Below, in pieces: positions 58,619 to 64,000 of a DNA stretch of 64,000 bases. Numbering within the stretch: the stretch's first letter is position 1; every line of letters begins with the position of its first letter. This stretch comes from Micromussa lordhowensis. Lineage: Eukaryota > Cnidaria > Anthozoa > Scleractinia > Lobophylliidae. The stretch is taken from NCBI GenBank assembly GCA_964020085.1, contig OZ026597.1, positions 16,625,415 through 16,689,414 of the forward strand. The letters run 5' to 3'. The notes under the pieces were generated by a model that saw nothing but the letters and a program-made list of their open reading frames with translations, did not search any database and had not been told where the DNA came from. Position numbers and translations under genes: made by a program.

Positions 58619-61600
58619 ATGGATAGTTTTCACAAGCCTAGCGCTTTGAGTTTCGACGGAAACACATCAGAAAATTGGCGGAGATTTAAGCAGCAGTTTG
58701 ATATATACGTAACCGCTTCGGGAAGCGAAAAGAAAGACGATGCGGTCAAGATTGCTATATTGCTAAACTTTGCAGGAGAGGACGCCATCGAGGTCTTCAA
58801 TACATTTCAGTTTGCCGAAGGCGACGAGAAAAAGCTGGACAAAGTCCTTGAGCAGTTTAAGCAGTACTGTAACCCCAGGAAGAACGTAGTCTTCGAGAGA
58901 CATCAATTTTGGCAGATAACACAGAAAGATTCTGAAACCGTGGATCAATTCGTCACACGTTTGAAAAACAAAGTGAAATCTTGCGAGTACCCGTCGCCGG
59001 TTGATGACATGGTGCGAGATAAGTTCGTGTTTAGTATACGAGATCTTCAAGTGAAGGAACGATTACTGAGGGAAGAGAAGCTCACACTGGAAAAAGCGAT
59101 TTCTATGGCAAGAGCGTCCGAGGCTTCAAAAGAACAGATTAAAGCGATGGGCCCAAACGAGCAAAACATTGAAAATCCGACCGTGAATGAAATTCGAGCT
59201 GGCGGCGGCAGGCAGGAAAAAAATCCTCCACGTCGACCAAGATTAGGTTCAGGCACACACAAAGGAAAGTGCACGTTTTGTGGTTCTTCTCACTCGTGGG
59301 GATCTTGCCCTGCTTTGGGCAAAACGTGTGACTACTGCCAGAAGCGAGATCATTTTGCGAAGGTTTGCCGGAAAAGACTGAGGGATTTTGGTGGGAAAAC
59401 CATCCACGCAGTCGCTGAATCGGAGGGCAGTGACAACGAACCCTATCTTCTGACGTTTTCCGTGGAGTCCAGTGATGAATGCCCTTCTCAAGACGATTGG
59501 CACGTCTCGCTCAAGATTGCTGATACAAGAGTGAATTTTAAATTAGATTCGGGGGCTGACTGTAATGTCATTTCCAAGTCGTTGTTGGCTCGCCTTCCTG
59601 TCGGTCCCAAACAAACCCGCCAGTGCAAAGCCAAGCTGAAAGTGTATGACGGACGTCGAATCACACCCAGTGGCAAGATCAGCCTTACTTGTGAGTACAA
59701 AGGGAAATTCACCGTGTTAGACTTTATACTTATTGAGCAAGATTTACCATCCATTCTTGGATTGAAGTCCTGTCTTGAGTTAGGCCTGATAAAGAGAATT
59801 TACCACCTTCAAGAAGAAAACCTGGAATCTGAGTATGCAGACGTGTTTGAGGGCCTGGGTGAGATTAAAGGCGTCCAGCACAAAATCCAAATTGATCCCA
59901 ATGCCACACCTGTAGTGCACCCTCCCCGTAGGGTTCCTGTGGCACTTCGCGAGCCTCTTAAAGAGGAGCTTCAGAGAATGGAGAAGCTGGGTGTCATTAA
60001 GAAATGTACAGAGCCCACTGCCTGGGTACACAGTCTTGTGGTTGCCAAGAAGAAGAATAACAAGCTCAGAGTGTGCCTGGATCCTAGCGACCTCAATCGT
60101 GCCGTCATGCGCGAACATTTCCCCATGCAAACCGTGGAAGATGTGATTAGCAGAATGCCCAATGCCAAAGTGTTCAGTGTCCTTGATGCCAATCATGGGT
60201 TTTGGCAGGTAAAACTAGCCAAGGACAGTAGCAAGCTAGCTACCTTTAACACCCCGTTTGGCCGGTATAGTTACACACGTTTGCCATTCGGGATAGCATC
60301 GGCCCCAGAAGTCTTCCAGAATGTTATGGTCCATTTGTTCCAGGACATTGAAGGTGTTGAGGTAATTGTGGATGATCTTGTTGTGTGGGGGGAAGATGTG
60401 GAGCAGCATGATGTGAGGCTTAGACAGGTGTTGAACCGCTGTCGTGAGTGCAACCTTAAGCTTAACAGAGAGAAATGCCATTTTCGAGTATCTGAAGTTC
60501 ATTATGTGGGCCATGTGTTGAGTGCAGACGGCGTTAAACCGGACCCTCAGAAAGTTGAAGCAATCATCGCTATGCCAACTCCAGCCAATCGTGAAGACTT
60601 GCAGAGATTCTTGGGTGTGGTGACCTATTTGTCTAAGTTCATCCCAAACATGTCTCAGAAGAGTGCTGCACTCCGCCAGTTACTCCAGAAAGATGTTGAA
60701 TGGTCCTGGGGACAAGTAGAAGAGGACACATTTACAAGCTTGAAAACTTCAATCTCCTCAGCTCCAGTCCTCAAGTTCTTTGACCCGAAAGAACCAGTGA
60801 CCCTGTCTGTTGATGCAAGTTCAAAAGGTGTTGGTGCAGTTCTTCTGCAGAATGACCGCCCAGTCGCTTATGCATCCAAAGCCCTGACTCCAAGCCAAGA
60901 AAATTATGCGCAGATCGAAAAAGAAATGTTCGCCATTGTCTTTGGATGTGAGCGGTTTCATGATTATTTGTATGGGCAACGCGAGATAACAGTTGAAAGT
61001 GATCACAAGCCGTTGGAAGCAATCCTGAAGAAGCCCATTCATCAAGCACCTCTCCGTCTTCAAAAGATGATTCTCAGATTAAAGCCTTATGCAATCAATG
61101 TTAGGTACATACCTGGCAGCCATCTCGTTTTAGCTGATACGCTCTCCAGAGCTTACTTACCCAGCCAAGCGGCAGATAAACCTGATGAATTCGCAATTCA
61201 TGTCCTGGACTCTGGACAGTTGTCTGAGACTATGTTTCACAAGTTGAGGGACGAGACTAAGAGCGATCCTGAACTTCAACAGTTGCAGAAAGTTGTCATG
61301 AGTGGATGGCCGCAGACCAAAGTAGAGACACCGGTTGAGACAAGACCTTACTGGAACTACCGGGATGAAATAAGCTGTTACGAGGGGTTAATGTTCAAGG
61401 GTGATCGCATAATTGTTCCTCACAGCCTGCGACCTGAAATCCTACAACGTATACACGCTGCACACCTTGGGATAGAGAAGTGCAGAGCGCGGGCAGGAGT
61501 GCAGTGTTTTGGCCAGGTATCAATAGTGCTATTGACGAGTTGGTATCCAAGTGCAGTACCTGTCAGCAGCACCAGCGAAGCAACCAGAGAGAGCCTTTGA
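58619..61600 (+). CDS. Gag-Pol polyprotein: Gag, protease, RT, RNase H, start of integrase
   Basis: This single 993-codon frame fuses gag and pol. Gag covers about residues 1-215. Two zinc knuckles follow (from residue 218: CTFCGSSHSWGSC, then CDYCQKRDHFAKVC). The aspartic protease has DSGAD at about 310. The reverse transcriptase includes LPFG (about 554) and IVDDL at about 582-586, where the usual aromatic of YxDD is isoleucine, a form common in this gypsy branch. RNase H begins near LSVDASSKG (about 729) and includes DHKPLE. The integrase zinc domain starts at HAAHLGIEKC (about 945), but the frame then leaves the integrase reading frame near 61490-61510 and ends at TGA. The lost frame continues in the overlapping ORF that follows. 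Confidence 0.9.
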   Translation: MDSFHKPSALSFDGNTSENWRRFKQQFDIYVTASGSEKKDDAVKIAILLNFAGEDAIEVFNTFQFAEGDEKKLDKVLEQFKQYCNPRKNVVFERHQFWQITQKDSETVDQFVTRLKNKVKSCEYPSPVDDMVRDKFVFSIRDLQVKERLLREEKLTLEKAISMARASEASKEQIKAMGPNEQNIENPTVNEIRAGGGRQEKNPPRRPRLGSGTHKGKCTFCGSSHSWGSCPALGKTCDYCQKRDHFAKVCRKRLRDFGGKTIHAVAESEGSDNEPYLLTFSVESSDECPSQDDWHVSLKIADTRVNFKLDSGADCNVISKSLLARLPVGPKQTRQCKAKLKVYDGRRITPSGKISLTCEYKGKFTVLDFILIEQDLPSILGLKSCLELGLIKRIYHLQEENLESEYADVFEGLGEIKGVQHKIQIDPNATPVVHPPRRVPVALREPLKEELQRMEKLGVIKKCTEPTAWVHSLVVAKKKNNKLRVCLDPSDLNRAVMREHFPMQTVEDVISRMPNAKVFSVLDANHGFWQVKLAKDSSKLATFNTPFGRYSYTRLPFGIASAPEVFQNVMVHLFQDIEGVEVIVDDLVVWGEDVEQHDVRLRQVLNRCRECNLKLNREKCHFRVSEVHYVGHVLSADGVKPDPQKVEAIIAMPTPANREDLQRFLGVVTYLSKFIPNMSQKSAALRQLLQKDVEWSWGQVEEDTFTSLKTSISSAPVLKFFDPKEPVTLSVDASSKGVGAVLLQNDRPVAYASKALTPSQENYAQIEKEMFAIVFGCERFHDYLYGQREITVESDHKPLEAILKKPIHQAPLRLQKMILRLKPYAINVRYIPGSHLVLADTLSRAYLPSQAADKPDEFAIHVLDSGQLSETMFHKLRDETKSDPELQQLQKVVMSGWPQTKVETPVETRPYWNYRDEISCYEGLMFKGDRIIVPHSLRPEILQRIHAAHLGIEKCRARAGVQCFGQVSIVLLTSWYPSAVPVSSTSEATRESL

Positions 61601-62577
61601 TTCCTCAAGAGGTTCCTGAGAGGCCTTGGGCGACAGTCGCAGCGGATATTTTCTACTATAAAGGGAGAGACTACCTGCTTGTAGTGGACTATTTTTCAAA
61701 GTATCCTGAAGTAGCTCGCCTCTCTAGTAAGAATAGTGAAGCAGTAATCATGGCAATGAAAGATATGTTCGCACGTCATGGAATTCCAGAGAGGCTTATC
61801 GCAGACAACATGCCTTTCAACAGTGTGAAATTTAAGGACTTTGCCAGTAAGTGGGAGATTGAAGTGGTAACCTCTAGTCCACACTACCCGAAGTCTAATG
61901 GTCTCGTAGAAAGAAACGTGCAGACCGTTAAGCAGTTACTAAGGAAAGCTGATGAATCCAAACAGGATGCATTCCTTGCTTTATTAGAATTCCATAATTC
62001 CCCTATCAGTGGAATGGATGAATCTCCAGCAGAACTACTTATGAGCAGAGAACTTAGAACAAGACTGCCAACTTCCAAGAACCTCCTACAACCACAGCCT
62101 AGGTCTACTTCTCAGATTCGTCACAATTTGCTGACACGTCAACAGCGTCAGAAAGCGTTCTATGACCGTGGCACTCGACCACTTTCCAAACTACATGAAG
62201 GTGAACCTGTGCGAATGAAGCGGGGACGGGAATGGACACCTGCGGTGGTGGTCAAACAACACCAGGCCCCTCGTTCGTACATTGTGGCCACCCCGGATGG
62301 AACGCAGATGCGTCGAAATCGTTTTCATCTTCAGCCGACCAAGGAGGAGGCATCTCCAGCCCCGTGCCCGGCATGGGAAGCAGTGGCCAGCAGTGATGAG
62401 TCAAATCCTCGTATGCAACCAAGCACAGATGCTGGTATCGAAAAACGCCAGAAATGGGATCACATCCCAATATTCCGCAGGAGGAACATTCCGCCAGAAG
62501 AAGTCTACGGATTCGAAGACCACCACAGCGTCTTATTGAAACTATCTAGGATACTGTCCAGCTACTATGAGTTTTGA
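61480..62577 (+). CDS. Integrase continuation frame (out of frame with Gag-Pol)
   Basis: After the frame break, this frame supplies the rest of integrase: the CSTCQQH half of the zinc domain, then the catalytic core with Asp in VAADIF (about residue 55), Asp in ADNMPF (109) and Glu in NGLVERN (144). Only 34 residues separate the last two, one fewer than the usual 35, and the DNGPxF motif reads DNMPF, suggesting a one-codon loss near the active site. The C-terminal part has an MKRGREWTPAVV segment of the type found in gypsy integrases. The start codon listed is nominal, since natural expression would require the upstream frame. Confidence 0.8.
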   Translation: MQSAGRSAVFWPGINSAIDELVSKCSTCQQHQRSNQREPLIPQEVPERPWATVAADIFYYKGRDYLLVVDYFSKYPEVARLSSKNSEAVIMAMKDMFARHGIPERLIADNMPFNSVKFKDFASKWEIEVVTSSPHYPKSNGLVERNVQTVKQLLRKADESKQDAFLALLEFHNSPISGMDESPAELLMSRELRTRLPTSKNLLQPQPRSTSQIRHNLLTRQQRQKAFYDRGTRPLSKLHEGEPVRMKRGREWTPAVVVKQHQAPRSYIVATPDGTQMRRNRFHLQPTKEEASPAPCPAWEAVASSDESNPRMQPSTDAGIEKRQKWDHIPIFRRRNIPPEEVYGFEDHHSVLLKLSRILSSYYEF

Positions 62578-62685
62578 CTGAAAGAACATTTGGGTGATTT
62601 AGTGGTTGTACACACCCAAAACCTTACGGGCCGTTGACGAACTTTGTTTGCTTGTTGGAACCTTGTTTGTTTTCCTAAACTGTCT

Positions 62686-62697
62686 TAGAAGAGGAGA
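62686..62697 (+). promoter_or_regulatory. Polypurine tract
   Basis: AGAAGAGGAGA directly precedes the TGTCAC start of the 3' LTR, the expected site for plus-strand priming. Confidence 0.8.
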
Positions 62698-62804
62698 TGT
62701 CACGTTAGGATGTTATGCGTGACACGCATGCTCATTTTCTCAATGGACTTTGAACTTTCAGCGCTCGCGGACGATTGACATATTTCGCACTCGCTCTCTT
62801 GACA
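62698..62804 (+). repeat. 3' LTR (107 bp)
   Basis: Identical to the 5' LTR and followed by the target duplication ACTCC (62805-62809). Confidence 0.95.
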
Positions 62805-62836
62805 ACTCCCATACATTTTCTTATAAGAAAACCCTG

Positions 62837-63502
62837 TTAAGGTAATTCCCTTGAAATTGTTCTACTCTCAAACTTTTTTTGAAACTTGGCACAGTTAACA
62901 TTCATGATATGACCATTTAAAAAAAAATAAAGAAAAAAGTGGGGTCACCGTGCTTGTTTATGTGCCAGCAGGCTCTTAAAATGGGGTATTTTTACCTGTT
63001 GCGCGTTAAAAATTTGAATCATCTTCATACAGAATTAAGTCTTGATTACTTGAAAGACACAAAATTTTATCTTGAAAGTAAAGCTTCTTTTATTCACATA
63101 TTAAGTAGTATTGCTTCATTTAAGCTGTTTTTGATTGCCTGGTTGTGGGAATATTGCACTTTTTCAGACAGTTCCAAGGTTAGCTTGAAGTCCTCGCCTT
63201 GGTCAAAATATTCCCAGTATGGAACTATTTTGCATAAAAAAATCATGTTCTACTATCAAACCTTTTTCCTTCTTCAAATACGGGTATGTTCTTTATTAGA
63301 CTGTTCTTAGCAAATATCAAAGAAAACAATCAGGGGTCACCAAGCTCATTTAATTGAAAAGGAGCATTTATTTTGCTATCAAGCTTAGTTTGAGGGAAAT
63401 CTCTTGGGTTTTTGTGCACGCAGGCGATCATTTGTGCGCGCTAATGAAGCGAAAATTGTGCGCAGTAGGGATGCGCAATGCAATACTAAGGAATTACCTT
63501 AA
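62837..63502. mobile_element. 666-bp MITE with TTAA-flanked termini (copy 2)
   Basis: Ends TTAAGGTAATTCC and GGAATTACCTTAA are inverted repeats. The interior has GTGGGGTCACCG, CAGGGGTCACCAAGCTC and a TGCGCAGTAGGGATGCGCA segment, matching features in the same order in the copy at 11608-12273. It starts 32 bp beyond the LTR element. Confidence 0.8.
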
Positions 63503-63503
63503 T

Positions 63504-63835
63504 GTAGCCAACCCGTTAATATGGCCAAAGGCCACAATCTGAAATCCCAATCCTTTATAGTTTTACCCCATTTATATGGCCACTCAAACCAGCTATGTTT
63601 ATCTTTCTATTGTTGATATTTTACACACTGATTCAAGTTTCAATTTGTTTAAATTATATAGATCTATATTCTGGATGCTTATTAAAGAACAGTTGTTTAA
63701 AAGTGCAACTGGAAAACATCTGTTCAGAAGTCACTCAATTTAGACCATCAGGCTTGACCCTGCCCCATTAATATGGCCAAATATTCATGGCGTGTTGGTG
63801 ACCAGATTAACAGCCGAGAGGGTTCCACTGTACAT
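63504..63835. mobile_element. Inverted-repeat element with CCCATTAATATGGCC units
   Basis: CCCGTTAATATGGCC, CCCATTTATATGGCC and CCCATTAATATGGCC recur, and the right end GAGGGTTCCACTGTAC complements GAGTGGAACCCC near 58411. The LTR element and copy 2 of the 666-bp MITE may therefore have inserted into one older element. Confidence 0.5.
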
Positions 63836-64000
63836 GTACAGAATAAAAGCATTCACTTTCTGTTGTTAATATTGTACTAACAGTGAACTTGGTCATACTG
63901 TTAGAACATGGTCATCCTTAGTGTATGTCTGACAGAAAGACAGGGAATATGACAGTGAAAGCGCAATAAGGAGAAAAGGTCTACGGTAAGTTATAACAAC

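Larger units (their letters stand above)
58494..62804 (+). mobile_element. Complete compact Ty3/gypsy LTR retrotransposon (4311 bp)
   Basis: Two identical 107-bp LTRs, a 5-bp target duplication, a primer-binding site, a polypurine tract and gag-protease-RT-RNase H-integrase in gypsy order define the element. Identical LTRs indicate recent insertion. It lies antisense to the receptor gene in its upstream intron. The pol frame is broken in the integrase N-terminal region, so this copy would need help in trans. Confidence 0.95.

Noticed and set aside
61480..61600. Programmed ribosomal frameshift between RNase H and integrase
   Set aside because: No slippery heptamer is visible, and gypsy elements do not normally shift at this point; a private indel is simpler.

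Overview
The window reads as nuclear DNA of an invertebrate animal, most likely an anthozoan cnidarian such as a stony coral. The evidence is AT-rich, intron-dense genes with GT-AG introns, animal-specific families (insulin-receptor kinase, Bcl-2) and a dense load of short inverted-repeat transposons and tRNA-derived SINEs. The genus is not determinable from what I can see. I rebuilt all gene models by hand from splice sites, reading-frame phase and family similarity.

Layout. (1) 278-18737, plus strand: a ten-exon gene for a 930-residue protein with three plant-DRB/HYL1-like dsRNA-binding motifs followed by a Nudix hydrolase region. Its introns hold several foldback elements, a tRNA-derived SINE array and a decayed Ty3/gypsy element. 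(2) 18738-23310: a tail-to-tail interval, mostly presumed 3' UTR. (3) 23311-26281, minus strand: a two-exon multidomain Bcl-2 protein (180 aa) with a tail anchor. (4) 26282-27353: a compact divergent promoter interval with CRE-like and E-box motifs. (5) 27354-27629, plus strand: a 91-aa protein with a textbook BH3 motif, so a BH3-only-like gene sits head to head with a Bcl-2 gene. (6) 28386-31351: intergenic sequence and presumed 3' UTR, including a near-perfect palindrome. (7) 31352-55424, minus strand: 27 exons of an insulin/IGF-receptor tyrosine kinase, from the furin-like cysteine-rich region to the C-terminus. The signal peptide and L1 domain must lie beyond position 64000. (8) 55425-64000: the receptor's upstream intron, with a 5'-truncated LINE, a local duplication, a complete young LTR retrotransposon with 107-bp identical LTRs, and MITEs.

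Functionally, the Bcl-2/BH3 pair is a plausible co-regulated apoptosis module. The receptor is a complete signalling kinase by sequence: Gly-rich loop, VAVK lysine, HRDLAARN, DFG, three-tyrosine activation loop and NPEY. The dsRBM-Nudix protein is the least familiar gene and the best candidate for an undescribed system: three RNA-binding motifs joined to a probable phosphohydrolase whose Nudix box resembles that of decapping enzymes.
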